From Sphingomonas ginsenosidivorax (GTDB lineage: Bacteria > Pseudomonadota > Alphaproteobacteria > Sphingomonadales > Sphingomonadaceae), in assembly GCF_007995065.1 (NCBI RefSeq), contig NZ_VOQR01000001.1, positions 871,001-935,000 of the forward strand: a stretch of DNA of 64,000 bases, written 5' to 3'. This document shows, one piece after another, positions 1-9,159 of this stretch. Both the position numbers and the translations under genes were made by a program. How positions within the stretch are numbered: the first letter of the stretch is position 1; every line of letters begins with the position of its first letter. The notes beneath the pieces are model-generated. The model was not told the DNA's origin. It saw only the letters and a list, made by a program, of their open reading frames with translations, and did no database searches.

Positions 1-1
1 G

Positions 2-1180
2 CTCGCGATCGCGGCGTTCGGGATCGGCACGACCGAGTTCGTCATCGCCGGCCTGCTACCCGGCATCGCAGCGGAGTTCGGGATCTCGATCCCGATGGCC
101 GGCAACATGGCGACCAGCTATGCGCTCGGTGTCTTCTTCGGCGCGCCGATCACCATCATCCTCGGCGCGCGGCTTCCCCAGAAGACGATGCTCGCATGGC
201 TGCTGGTCCTGTTCATCGTCGGCAGCATCGTCACGGCGACCGCGCCGACCTATACGATCGCGCTCGTCGGCCGGGTCATCACGTCGCTCACGCACGGCGC
301 GTTCTTCGGCATCGGCTCGATCATGGCGGCGGATCTCGTCGCTCCCGGTCGGCGCACGAGCGCGATTGCCTTCATGTTCACCGGCCTGACCCTGGCCACG
401 CTGATCGGAGCACCCGTGGGAACCTGGCTGGCGCACGCGGTCTCCTGGCGTGCCACGTTCCTCGCGATCGCCGTCATCGGCCTCGTCGCCATCCTCGGCG
501 TCCTGCTGCTCGTGCCCCGCGCCGAGCCTCGGGAGCCGCCGCACCTGCGCAGGGAACTCGCGGCCTTCACCGACATCAGGGTCCTGCTGGCGATGGGGAT
601 CACAATATTGGGGCCGGCCGCGTTCTTCACGTCGATCACCTATATCGCGCCGATGATGACGCGCGTCGCCGGGTATGGCGAGGGGGCCGTGACGTGGCTG
701 CTCGCCGTGTTCGGACTGGGCCTGTTCGTCGGCAATATCCTGGGCGGCAAGCTCGCCGACCGGGCCTTGATGCCGCTGCTATACGTGACGCTCGCCGCGC
801 AGGCGGTCGTGCTCTTCGCCTTCTATTTCGTCGCGGACAGCCAGCTTGCCTCGGTGTTCTGCATCTTCCTCATGTCGGCCTTCGGGTTCGCCACCGTCGC
901 GCCGATACAAAAGCTGGTGACGGACAACGCCCGGGCGGCGGGGGCACCAAATCTGGCCTCTGCGGTCAATATCGGCCTCTTCAACCTTGGCAACGCGATC
1001 GGCGCATGGGCCGGCGGAACCGTCATCGCCCTGGGGTTCGGGTATGCCGCCCCCAATTGGGCCGGGGCTGTGCTATCGGTCGGCGCGCTCCTGCTGGCGC
1101 TGATGTCGGGTTGGCTCGGACGCAGGGACGCACGAGTGCTCGTGGCGGCCAAGATGCCGGCGCCTGTGGCGGGACTATGA
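2..1180 (+). CDS. MFS transporter, DHA1 (AraJ/YdhP-like), 5' truncated
   Basis: This is an inner-membrane drug/sugar-efflux type carrier of the major facilitator superfamily. The window begins inside the gene: the frame is open from base 2 and 392 residues are visible, so only about 10-15 N-terminal residues should be missing. The first visible residues (LAIAAFGIGTTEFVIAGLLP) are the classic first helix of the AraJ/YdhP/YdeA subgroup, whose TTEF motif lies in transmembrane helix 1. About twelve hydrophobic helices can be followed, with the cytoplasmic loop near LADRALMP at about residue 245. No linked regulator is visible, and the substrate cannot be inferred. The protein ends with TGA at 1178-1180 and is followed by a short gap before the exported protease gene. 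Confidence 0.9.
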   Translation, partial: LAIAAFGIGTTEFVIAGLLPGIAAEFGISIPMAGNMATSYALGVFFGAPITIILGARLPQKTMLAWLLVLFIVGSIVTATAPTYTIALVGRVITSLTHGAFFGIGSIMAADLVAPGRRTSAIAFMFTGLTLATLIGAPVGTWLAHAVSWRATFLAIAVIGLVAILGVLLLVPRAEPREPPHLRRELAAFTDIRVLLAMGITILGPAAFFTSITYIAPMMTRVAGYGEGAVTWLLAVFGLGLFVGNILGGKLADRALMPLLYVTLAAQAVVLFAFYFVADSQLASVFCIFLMSAFGFATVAPIQKLVTDNARAAGAPNLASAVNIGLFNLGNAIGAWAGGTVIALGFGYAAPNWAGAVLSVGALLLALMSGWLGRRDARVLVAAKMPAPVAGL

Positions 1181-1265
1181 CAGCCGCCAGCCGAAGACCG
1201 GACCTTCCGACACGGGCCCGGCCATGACTCACGAAATCGCCTCGGCCCTCAGAAGGGAAAATCGC

Positions 1266-2360
1266 ATGCAGAATCCGTCATTTCACAATCCCTTCGGCTA
1301 TGGCCAGCAACTCTACGATGGGCGTCGAAACCAGGGTAACGACCATCGGCGCCTGACCCCGCACGCCGTCCTGCAACAAATGGTCAACAGACCTATGGTT
1401 CGTTCGACAGTCCTGGGAGCATTGCTCCTCCTGGGTGGCCCTGCCGTCGCGCAGGAGGCTCCGGCAACGACTCCCCCAGGCGCCGGCGCGGTACCCGATC
1501 GGCCCGTACGCGCGCCATCGACGCCAACGACCATGCCGTTCACGCTACAGGACAACCTTGTCCGCATCGACGCGCGCGTGAACGGCGAGCGGATCAGCGC
1601 CGTGCTCGATAGCGGGGCAGGGGCCATCATCACGGACCAGGCGGCCATCCGCAGACTTGGGCTCAAGGAAGCGACCGCGGCCGTCTACGCAGCGGGTGCC
1701 GGCGCCGCGGCACAATCGCTGCACCCGGTTTCGCTGGCGGACCTGCGCTTCGGTCCGCTCCGGTTCAGGACTGTCCCGAGCTATGCGGGCGACCTGTCGC
1801 ACCTGTCGCAATCCGCCCGGTTTCCCGTCGACATGCTCGTCGGCGCGCCCGCGTTCAAATATGGCGCGGTGACGGTGGACTACCCGCGTCGACGCATCAC
1901 CTTCGGGCCGTCAGGCAGCGCCGGACGATGCGCCGATCCGATCCCGCTCGAGATCCTGAACGATGCACCCGTCGTCATGGTCAGTTTTCGACCGACGCCG
2001 ACGGCGCCGGCGGTCCGCCTGAAGATGCTGGTCGATCTGGGCACCCGGCATAAGGCCGTGATGATAGGCGGACCTTTCCTGCGCACCGAGACCGGCCAGG
2101 CTCTGCTCCGGTCCGGGGTAGCGCGCCAGATCGGTCACGGGATCGGTGGCAAGGTCCAAGGTAGCGTAGCGCGCGTGAGCGAGATGCAGCTCGGACAGGC
2201 CGCGTTTGGCGCTATGGATGTCGGTCTGTCGCCCAATGTCCCCGCGTTCGAGGCGGGTATCGTCGACGGGACGCTGGGCGTGCCGTTGTGGGAGGATGGC
2301 GTCATCACCTTCGACTACCCGGCACGACAGCTCTGCATCGCGAAGTCCGGGCAGGGGTAA
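1266..2360 (+). CDS. exported retropepsin-like aspartic protease
   Basis: This is a putative periplasmic or exported aspartyl protease of the retroviral-type, single-domain family. A hydrophobic signal-like stretch (VLGALLLLGGPAVAQEA) is followed by a DSG catalytic triplet (D115-S116-G117 counted from 1266) inside VLDSGAGAIITD, as in bacterial retropepsin-like proteins. A second conserved region (LVDLGTRHKAVMI) replaces the second-lobe motif and has D-L-G rather than D-T/S-G. The start is uncertain: ATG 1266 has a good ribosome-binding site (AGAAGGGA) but leaves a very long n-region, while ATG 1380 or 1395 gives a normal signal peptide without an obvious site. An in-frame ATG also occurs at 1224. 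The gene stands alone between the MFS gene and a small gene, and its target is unknown. Confidence 0.75.
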   Translation: MQNPSFHNPFGYGQQLYDGRRNQGNDHRRLTPHAVLQQMVNRPMVRSTVLGALLLLGGPAVAQEAPATTPPGAGAVPDRPVRAPSTPTTMPFTLQDNLVRIDARVNGERISAVLDSGAGAIITDQAAIRRLGLKEATAAVYAAGAGAAAQSLHPVSLADLRFGPLRFRTVPSYAGDLSHLSQSARFPVDMLVGAPAFKYGAVTVDYPRRRITFGPSGSAGRCADPIPLEILNDAPVVMVSFRPTPTAPAVRLKMLVDLGTRHKAVMIGGPFLRTETGQALLRSGVARQIGHGIGGKVQGSVARVSEMQLGQAAFGAMDVGLSPNVPAFEAGIVDGTLGVPLWEDGVITFDYPARQLCIAKSGQG

Positions 2361-2487
2361 GTCCCTGCTACCGATACGGCATCGACCGTGCAGTCCTACC
2401 GGCCCAGGCGACCATCCGGATGGACATCGATCCCGGCCATGCGCGCCGGCAATCCAGAACAAGCAGCAACCCCAAGGAGATCGAAAC

Positions 2488-2631
2488 ATGCATTGGGACT
2501 ATCTGGTCGTCGAGACGACAATGACCGCCGAGGACCTTGGAAGATTGGGCGCAGACCGCTGGGAACTGGTCGCGGTCGTTTCCCCGGGGCATTTCGTGCT
2601 GCACTATTTCTTCAAGCGGCCGCGGGAATAA
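2488..2631 (+). CDS. small DUF4177-like protein
   Basis: This is a 47-residue protein starting MHWDYLVVETT and containing LGADRWELVAV, the pattern of the short DUF4177-type proteins (WxYxxV...LGxxGWELVxV). A strong ribosome-binding site (AAGGAG) lies about nine bases before ATG 2488 and decides this start over longer open frames. The predicted fold is a small beta-alpha-beta unit with no signal peptide. The function of the family is unknown. It is the last plus-strand gene before a convergent old-yellow-enzyme gene, with a hairpin between them. Confidence 0.7.
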   Translation: MHWDYLVVETTMTAEDLGRLGADRWELVAVVSPGHFVLHYFFKRPRE

Positions 2632-2640
2632 GAGGGGTGG

Positions 2641-2670
2641 GGCGGGCGAGACCATCGGCCATCGCCCGCC
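2641..2670. terminator. hairpin between convergent genes
   Basis: A perfect 9-bp inverted repeat (GGCGGGCGA / TCGCCCGCC) with a 12-base loop lies between the convergent ends at 2631 and 2678. There is no clear T-run, so it is a plausible but unproven bidirectional terminator. Confidence 0.45.
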
Positions 2671-2677
2671 GTCCCGC

Positions 2678-3790
<1,113 letters not shown>

Positions 3791-3821
3791 GGGCAGGGCT
3801 CCTGTAACGATGCTGGCCAAG

Positions 3822-3872
3822 TATACCTTGTAAACTAGGGATCAATAACGCACCTGAAGTTGCCTAGGTATA
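3822..3872. promoter_or_regulatory. candidate HxlR operators in divergent promoter region
   Basis: The 94-bp gap between the oxidoreductase and the HxlR gene holds TATACCT (3822-3828) and its exact inverse AGGTATA (3866-3872). It also holds a near-palindrome CCTTGTAAACTAGG (3826-3839) with arms CCTnGT/ACnAGG. These are the only conspicuous inverted repeats there and are suitable for a dimeric winged-helix regulator controlling both genes. The ribosome-binding site GGAGG of the regulator is at 3875-3879. Confidence 0.5.
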
Positions 3873-3884
3873 TCGGAGGATACC

Positions 3885-4256
3885 ATGATCGCCTGCGACC
3901 CCCGGCATTTCTCGGTCGATTGTCCGAGTCGGATGCTTATCGATCAGATCGCCGACAAATGGTCGATGATGGTGCTGGTCGTGCTCGATGCCGGGCCGAT
4001 GCGGTTCAATGCGATAAGGCGCCGGCTCGAAGGGATCACGCAAAAGGCGCTGACGCAATGCCTTCGCCGGCTCGAGCGCAATGGCCTCGTCCTGCGCCGC
4101 GTCCTGCCGATGTCTCCGGTCGCGGTCGAATATGAGATCACGCCGCTCGGGCGGTCGCTCCAGATCCCGTTCCGGGCTCTGTACGACTGGACGATGGAGC
4201 ATCTCGACGATGTCGAGGGCGCGCGGCACATCTTCGACGCACGCGCCGTTCCCTGA
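3885..4256 (+). CDS. HxlR family transcriptional regulator
   Basis: This is a 123-residue winged-helix regulator. The DNA-binding core reads IADKWSMMVLVVLDAGPMRFNAIRR..., then GITQKALTQCLRRLERNGLV, the hallmark HxlR block, followed by a wing with VEYEITPLGRSL. Cysteines at residues 4 and 13 (IACDPRHF, VDCPS) resemble the N-terminal redox or electrophile-sensing cysteines of some HxlR/YodB proteins, but their function here is inference. GGAGG lies six bases before ATG 3885. It probably controls the divergent old-yellow-enzyme gene and itself. Confidence 0.93.
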   Translation: MIACDPRHFSVDCPSRMLIDQIADKWSMMVLVVLDAGPMRFNAIRRRLEGITQKALTQCLRRLERNGLVLRRVLPMSPVAVEYEITPLGRSLQIPFRALYDWTMEHLDDVEGARHIFDARAVP

Positions 4257-4269
4257 CGGCTAACCAGCA

Positions 4270-5013
4270 TCAGGCGATCGCCCCCGCGTCCGCGGTCAGG
4301 ATCGCGCCCGTGATCACGCTCGCTGCCGGACTGGCCAGGAAGACGACGGCGTTCGCGATCTCGCGCGGTTCGGCATAGCGGCCGAGCGCGGTCACACCGC
4401 GCTGGAATTCGGCTGCTGCGCCGTCCGCCGGGTTCGACTCGGTGTCGACCGATCCCGGTTGCACCAGGTTCACCGTAATGCCGTCGGGGCCGAGTTCGCG
4501 TGCCAGCCCGCGCGTGAACGAGGTCAGCGCCGCCTTGGACATCGCGTAGGCGGTTATCCCGGCGAACGGGACGCGTTCCCCAAGGCCCGAACCGATCGAA
4601 ATGATCCGCCCGCCCGCGGACAGATGCGGGATGGCGGCTTTCGCGAACAGCACCGGCGCGCGCACGTTGATGTCCATCATCGTCTGATAGGCGTCCACGT
4701 CGATCTCCGCGATCGTGCCGTACAGCCCGATCGCTGCGCTGTTGACGAGGATGTCGAGCCCACCGAGCGCCGATACGGCGTCCGCGACGGAGCGCGTGAT
4801 CGCGTCTGGGTCGGCGCTGTCCGCCTGGATCGCGACGCCGCGACGGCCCGTCTTCTCGATCGCGTCGACGACCGATGCCGCGCGTTCGGCCGCATGCTGA
4901 TAGGTGAAGGCGACGTCCGCGCCGTTTTCCGCCAGCACCAGCGCAATCGCAGCGCCGATGCCGCGTGACCCGCCGGTGACCAATGCTCGCTTGCCAGTCA
5001 GATCGATCATCAC
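4270..5013 (-). CDS. SDR family oxidoreductase
   Basis: This is a 247-residue classical short-chain dehydrogenase/reductase. The cofactor motif TGGSRGIG is at residues 13-20, with NSAA at 91-94, serine near 142, and the catalytic Y156-x3-K160 in YAMSK. The sequence resembles FabG-like 3-oxoacyl reductases. The arginine in the glycine motif (SRG) suggests NADP(H). The C-terminus (ASVITGAILTADAGAIA) has the usual SDR dimer-interface pattern. It converges with the HxlR gene (14-bp gap) and lies downstream of the isochorismatase-fold gene on the same strand. The substrate is unknown. Confidence 0.9.
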   Translation of the reverse strand: MMIDLTGKRALVTGGSRGIGAAIALVLAENGADVAFTYQHAAERAASVVDAIEKTGRRGVAIQADSADPDAITRSVADAVSALGGLDILVNSAAIGLYGTIAEIDVDAYQTMMDINVRAPVLFAKAAIPHLSAGGRIISIGSGLGERVPFAGITAYAMSKAALTSFTRGLARELGPDGITVNLVQPGSVDTESNPADGAAAEFQRGVTALGRYAEPREIANAVVFLASPAASVITGAILTADAGAIA

Positions 5014-5040
5014 GTGTCTTCCTCATGGAATCAGATAGGG

Positions 5041-5066
5041 CAGGGGCCGCATCGCTGCGGCCCCTG
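5041..5066 (-). terminator. strong hairpin after the isochorismatase-fold gene
   Basis: A perfect 11-bp stem (CAGGGGCCGCA / TGCGGCCCCTG) with a TCGC loop lies just past the stop at 5070 and before the SDR gene that starts at 5013. A T-run is poor on the minus strand, so a transcription-stopping role is inferred from stem strength and position. Confidence 0.55.
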
Positions 5067-5069
5067 TAT

Positions 5070-5741
5070 TCAAGCGGCCTTGGCGAAGGCCAGCCGATCG
5101 GCGTCCGCCTTGTCGAGCGTGAACTGGATCCCCGCGGTGCCGCCGGTCTGAATGAACAGGTCGAGGAAGCCGGGGACCGTAGCCGTCCGGTTCCAGTCGC
5201 GCTGGAGCTCGCAGAACAGCCCCATCGTCGACAGGATCTTGCCGCCCGCCTGCTCGATCCGGCGCAGCGCGGCGTCGTTGCCGGCAACCGAGGTCGCGCC
5301 CGATGCGTCGGCAAGCGCATAGACCTCGTACCCCGCCGCCAGCGCGTCGAGCGCCGGGAACAACAGGCAGGCATCGCTCCACAGTCCCGCCATGACCAGT
5401 TTCTTGCGCCCGGTCTTCTCGACCGCCTCGACGAACGCGGCATCCTCCCAGCTGTTGATGTTGGTGCGATCATAGGTCGGGTACCCGCCCAGAACGTCCT
5501 GGACCTGCGGCAGCGGCGGCTTGTTCAGCCCGCTTTCGACATTCACCGTGGTGTGGACGATCGGCAGCCCATAGAGAATGGCCGCCTTCGCGGCGCCGAC
5601 GACGTTGTTGATCAACACCTGGCGGTCCATCGACCCGATCGAATTCACCTGCGCAGGCTGGTAGTCGATAACCAGGAAAGCGGCATTCTCCGCTGTCAGG
5701 AGCTGATCGGTCTTGGGGTTGCGACGTGGTTCGCTGGGCAT
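5070..5741 (-). CDS. isochorismatase-fold cysteine hydrolase (YcaC-like)
   Basis: This is a 223-residue hydrolase of the isochorismatase superfamily. The catalytic triad can be placed: D26 in FLVIDYQPAQ, a lysine in RKKLVMAG (about 113-114) and the nucleophilic C125 in LWSDACLLFPALDAL. The pattern AALDALAAGYEVYALADASG matches the YcaC subgroup of octameric hydrolases, whose natural substrate is not established. ATG 5741 is preceded by AAGGA. The frame is open much further upstream, but the additional residues lack family character. It is the first gene of a minus-strand pair with the SDR, although a strong hairpin separates them. Confidence 0.9.
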   Translation of the reverse strand: MPSEPRRNPKTDQLLTAENAAFLVIDYQPAQVNSIGSMDRQVLINNVVGAAKAAILYGLPIVHTTVNVESGLNKPPLPQVQDVLGGYPTYDRTNINSWEDAAFVEAVEKTGRKKLVMAGLWSDACLLFPALDALAAGYEVYALADASGATSVAGNDAALRRIEQAGGKILSTMGLFCELQRDWNRTATVPGFLDLFIQTGGTAGIQFTLDKADADRLAFAKAA

Positions 5742-5998
5742 GGAAGGTATCCTTGATTGCAGGGGCCAGGATCGATCGCGGCAAGCAAAGCCGTGCTTGC
5801 AGGCAGAAGCAGCGCTGGCAGGGACACCGCTCCGAACCGTTGAGATCCGCGTCGCCGGGTGTGGCGACGGGTCGTGAGGGCGGTGGCCGGTATCGGCCCT
5901 TGCTGCAGGCGTCGATCTCGACCGTTCCGCCCCCGAGCGGCTTAAGCAGTACAACATTGCCGCAACATGGCGTCGGCCGTACTGCCCGCCCGATCCAG

Positions 5999-6200
5999 CT
6001 AACGCCGCGTGCGATCCAGGAACGCGCGCATCAGGCCTGTCATCTCGCGATAATGCGTCTCGGATGCGCGATGACCGGCGTCGAGCAGAAGGATGGCCGC
6101 ATCGGGATTGTCGCGGCGATAGGCCTGCGTACCCGGTGGAGGAACAACGCGTCGTGCTTTTCCCCAAGCGCCAACGTCGATGCGAGGCGGCACGCGGCTG
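5999..6200 (-). pseudogene. alpha/beta hydrolase C-terminal remnant
   Basis: Read on the minus strand, this stretch encodes the end of an alpha/beta hydrolase: ...PPPGTQAYRRDNPDAAI, LLLDAGHRASETHYREM and AFLDRTRR, stop TAG at 5999-6001. The expected 'WGKHDALFPPP' element with the catalytic aspartate is present only across two frames. One frame gives AWGKARRVVPPP, the neighbouring frame gives GEKHDALF. Two compensating single-base indels about 18 bases apart, one in an A4 run, explain this. Upstream of about 6200 no hydrolase core is recognisable. It is therefore a decayed fragment lacking most of the gene. The histidine of the triad appears retained in DAGH. Confidence 0.65.
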
Positions 6201-6668
6201 AGTCCCGACGGGGCGGACGCTGCCATCGACGCTGCCTCGCGCGGGCACGGGCCGACCGCCTGCTCCACCTGCTCACCGGCTTCGAGCCGCTACCGACGCC
6301 CGTCCCTTTTTTCTCAAGCGCAGACCGCACAGAAAGGGCGCGCTGTGCGCTTTCGTCGACCACAGCGTTCCGCTTCTTCGACAAGAACTGGCCCTTCGAC
6401 ACGCTGTCCGAGTGTCCGGCCAGAGCGCGACGCTGCGGACCGCGTCACGGATTAGCGACTGATGAACCCGCGCAGGAACACGGCGTCGAAGACTGCCGAA
6501 CGGACTTCAGCCCGGATACCAGTCGGACGAGACTTTCCACGACCTGCCGCGAGACCGAGCGCGGATCCTCGGCTGCGTTGTTCAAGATACTTGCATCTTC
6601 GCGCGCTTACCGCTGAGCATCCTCCAGGAAAACCAATAGATTTACGGTCAGCCGGTCGGTCCAAGTAT
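6201..6668. other. gene-free stretch
   Basis: About 470 bases lie between the hydrolase remnant and the end of the response-regulator gene. Open frames on both strands are arginine/serine-rich shadows with no recognisable family. No repeat or RNA gene was seen. It may hold further decayed sequence of the same hydrolase locus. Confidence 0.5.
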
Positions 6669-7247
6669 TTATTCTGCCAGCTTCATGAGCTGCGCGAGGC
6701 CATTGGCCCCGGTCTTCGCGACGATTGCCGCGCGGTGGCTCTCGACCGTCTTCGCGCTGAGGCCCAGTTCGCCGGCGATGGCCTTGTTGCTGTAGCCCCG
6801 CACGAGCAGGTCGAAGACTTCGCGCTCGCGCGTGGTCAGTGCCTCCGTGCGGCGCGCGAGCGCGCGGCGGTTGGTCGACCAGGCGACGCCTTCACCGATC
6901 GCCGACAGGAGACGCGCCTCGTCGATCGGCTTTTCGAGATAGTCGAGACCGCCATAGCGGCGGATGCTGTCCACGGCGTTGGCGGTGGTCGGCCAGGCGG
7001 TCATGAAGACCAAGGCCACGTTCGGATCGAGTTCGCGCAGCTTGTCGGCGAAGGTGAACCCGTCCGTCTCGCCCATCATGATGTCCGAGATCACGCAGGC
7101 CGCCGGCTCGCGGCGATGCGCGTCGAGCAGCGCGCGCGTCTCGACAAAGGCGCTCGCCATGTGGCCGTGACGCGTCAGCAGACGGGCTACGCTGGCGCCC
7201 AGATCGGCGTCGTCGTCGACGACGTAGATGGTCGCGGTCTCGGTCAT
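6669..7247 (-). CDS. two-component response regulator, REC-LuxR (FixJ/NarL type)
   Basis: This is a 192-residue regulator. The receiver domain (about 1-120) has the acidic pocket VVDDDAD at 9-15, phospho-acceptor D55 in ISDIMMGETDG, T near 83 in FMTAW and K105-region LEKPID. A LuxR-type helix-turn-helix follows (LTTREREVFDLLVRGYSNKAIAGELGL, then SAKTVESHR). The combination and length match FixJ-like regulators. Its start overlaps the stop of the kinase gene by four bases (ATGA), so the two are translationally coupled and are almost certainly cognate partners. The target genes are unknown. The operon with CsgG-like proteins on the other side of the kinase is a candidate by proximity only. Confidence 0.95.
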   Translation of the reverse strand: MTETATIYVVDDDADLGASVARLLTRHGHMASAFVETRALLDAHRREPAACVISDIMMGETDGFTFADKLRELDPNVALVFMTAWPTTANAVDSIRRYGGLDYLEKPIDEARLLSAIGEGVAWSTNRRALARRTEALTTREREVFDLLVRGYSNKAIAGELGLSAKTVESHRAAIVAKTGANGLAQLMKLAE

Positions 7248-8839
7248 GCCGGGTCTCCTGCTCGCGGGAGCGTCACGATGTGCGCGATATCGGCGGGCCC
7301 GGTCCGTACGCGCGACAGTCGCCCCCCATGCGCCCCGACGATCGTCCGCGCGATCAGCGAGCCGACGCCCATGCCTTGGTACGCGAGGGGATGATCGACG
7401 CAGTGGTTCGCGATCGCGATCGCCACGCTATCGTCCTGACAGGTCACGCTGATCCCCACGCGATGATCGTCGCAGGCCTGTATCGCGTTGCGCACGAGAT
7501 TGAACAGGGCCTGCGCCAGCTCGACTTCCTGCGCCATCACCGCGAGATCGGGATCGACGGGGGCAATGTCGATCGAGACGCCGGCGACCGCGGCTTCGGG
7601 TCTTGCCAGCGCCACGACGCTGTCGAGCAACACGGCCACCGGCAACACGGACGGCTCGTCGACGGCGCGGCCACCGAAGCGACGAAGACGCCGGACCAGC
7701 GTCGCCAGCGTGTCCGCCTTGCGCTCGATAAGGACGGCGGTGTCGCGAATCTCCGGGTCCGCGTCGCGGCTGATATCGGCGAGATGCCGCGCCTCGATCG
7801 ACAGCGTCGACAACGGTTGGCTGATCTCGTGGATCACCGCGACGGACATCGCGCGCAGCGTCTTCAACCGTTCTGCCTGGAACAACATCCTGTCCCGTCG
7901 GGCGACGGCGGCGACCGCCCGGGCCTCCGCGTCGGCAAAGCTGCCCGCGAGATATCCGACCACGGCAACCGCCGCCAGGCTCATGTGCAGCGCCAGGCGT
8001 GCGTCCAGCGCCATCGCGCCCGCCGTCTCCGGCAGCACGAGGACCGCGGTCACGACGATGGATCCCCACGCCGCGGCACGGCCGAAGCGCAGTCCGATCC
8101 AGGCGATCGCGAGCAACACGGGCGTCGCCGGCAGGCCAAGATCGATCGCCGCCAGCGTCGCGACGAGGCCGAGCGACGCGGCCAGGACGCAGACGGCTTC
8201 CGCGACGGCGGCGGGACGAGGGCTGTGCCGGGGCAGGCTCGCCCGGCCCTTGATCAGGTCGGCGGCGTAGAGAAGGGGCGGGGCGACCAGCAGCACGCCG
8301 AGCAGGTCGCCGACGCCGAACGCCGTCAGAGACGCGATGATCTCGCGCGCGCTTCTGACGTTCGTGATCTCCGGACGCAGGAGCGCCCATGGCACAGCGA
8401 CCAGCACGGCGTTGAGGGGGGCGGCGACCGATGCGAGGCCGAGCGGCATGGGCGCGGTCGCCAGGCTGCTCCGCGACCGGCGGGCCAGCGCACGCACCAG
8501 CGCGACCGCCACGCCATAGGCGATCACGGGGTTGGCGACCCGCATCATCTCCGTCGGCCAGTCCGGCCGGTCGAACGCGATCACGCCGCCGAGTATCTGC
8601 ACCAGGATCTCGGTCGCGACCGCCGCGGCGGTCAGCCGCGCGCCGAACCGCCAGAACAGCGCCAGCCGAACGCCAGCCGCCGGAAACCACAGCGAGTAAT
8701 AGCCGGTGCCGCTCCACAGGGCGGCCAGATGGTGAAGAGCCCAGAACGCGGCACCATAGCCGAGCAGGACGAGCCATTCGCCGCGCCGCGGGCGCCATGC
8801 TGCCAGCCGGGATCGACCCCATTCGCTTGAACCGTTCAT
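7244..8839 (-). CDS. membrane sensor histidine kinase with MASE1-like sensor
   Basis: This is a 531-residue kinase. The N-terminal ~300 residues form about eight hydrophobic helices with the MASE1 character (GYYSLWFPAAGVRLALFWRFG; GVGDLLGVLLVAPPLL). The H-box histidine is H337 in AVIHEISQPLSTL and the N-box is FNLVRNAIQAC (N451). The usual D-x-G-x-G box is absent: the equivalent segment reads IANHCVDHPLAYQGMGVGSLI, so only the second glycine-rich box (GMGVGS) is clear. ATP binding may be atypical. ATG 8839 is chosen because GGAAGGCGG precedes it. ATG 8851 is the alternative. It overlaps the response-regulator gene by four bases. The likely sensed signal is membrane- or redox-related, but that is a guess. 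Confidence 0.92.
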   Translation of the reverse strand: MNGSSEWGRSRLAAWRPRRGEWLVLLGYGAAFWALHHLAALWSGTGYYSLWFPAAGVRLALFWRFGARLTAAAVATEILVQILGGVIAFDRPDWPTEMMRVANPVIAYGVAVALVRALARRSRSSLATAPMPLGLASVAAPLNAVLVAVPWALLRPEITNVRSAREIIASLTAFGVGDLLGVLLVAPPLLYAADLIKGRASLPRHSPRPAAVAEAVCVLAASLGLVATLAAIDLGLPATPVLLAIAWIGLRFGRAAAWGSIVVTAVLVLPETAGAMALDARLALHMSLAAVAVVGYLAGSFADAEARAVAAVARRDRMLFQAERLKTLRAMSVAVIHEISQPLSTLSIEARHLADISRDADPEIRDTAVLIERKADTLATLVRRLRRFGGRAVDEPSVLPVAVLLDSVVALARPEAAVAGVSIDIAPVDPDLAVMAQEVELAQALFNLVRNAIQACDDHRVGISVTCQDDSVAIAIANHCVDHPLAYQGMGVGSLIARTIVGAHGGRLSRVRTGPADIAHIVTLPRAGDPA

Positions 8840-8880
8840 GCCGCCTTCCATGGCCGGGTCCACGGCGTTGCTGAAGTGGG

Positions 8881-8982
8881 GAAATACCCCGAGGTCGTCG
8901 GGACTTGTGCGGCATGCCCATGCGGGTTTTTCCCGGACTGACCGGCGTGGCGCCATCGTCCACACACGCCGCGGGGTATTTC
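8881..8982. promoter_or_regulatory. long-spaced 11-bp inverted repeat in divergent promoter
   Basis: GAAATACCCCG (8881-8891) and its exact inverse CGGGGTATTTC (8972-8982) flank the region between the divergent kinase gene (start 8839) and a small gene (start 8989). Between them is a second small palindrome CGGGTTTTTCCCG (8923-8935). The symmetry suggests paired binding sites or a looped structure controlling both directions. Confidence 0.45.
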
Positions 8983-8988
8983 GGGGGG

Positions 8989-9159
8989 ATGACGATGGGC
9001 AGGGACCGCGCGTACTACGAGCAGCAGGCGGAACAGGAACTATGCCTGGCGGCGCGGGCGGACTCGCTCGACCGGCGCAGGATCCATCTCGACCGGGCGG
9101 CCGTGTTCTCGACGATGGGGGAGCGCGCGGACGATCGGCGAGCCACGCAGCGGGCCTAG
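8989..9159 (+). CDS. small conserved hypothetical protein
   Basis: This is a 56-residue basic/acidic helical protein beginning MTMGRDRAYYEQQAEQELCLAAR and ending DRRATQRA. I associate short proteins of the pattern R-x-Y(Y/F)-x-x-x-A-x-x-E with sphingomonads, where they are annotated only as hypothetical. ATG 8989 follows a G-rich ribosome-binding site (GGGGGG); ATG 8995 is equally possible, and the frame remains open upstream to 8905. No signal peptide or motif is present. It is divergent from the kinase gene and upstream of the CsgG-like operon, 210 bp away. Confidence 0.55.
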   Translation: MTMGRDRAYYEQQAEQELCLAARADSLDRRRIHLDRAAVFSTMGERADDRRATQRA

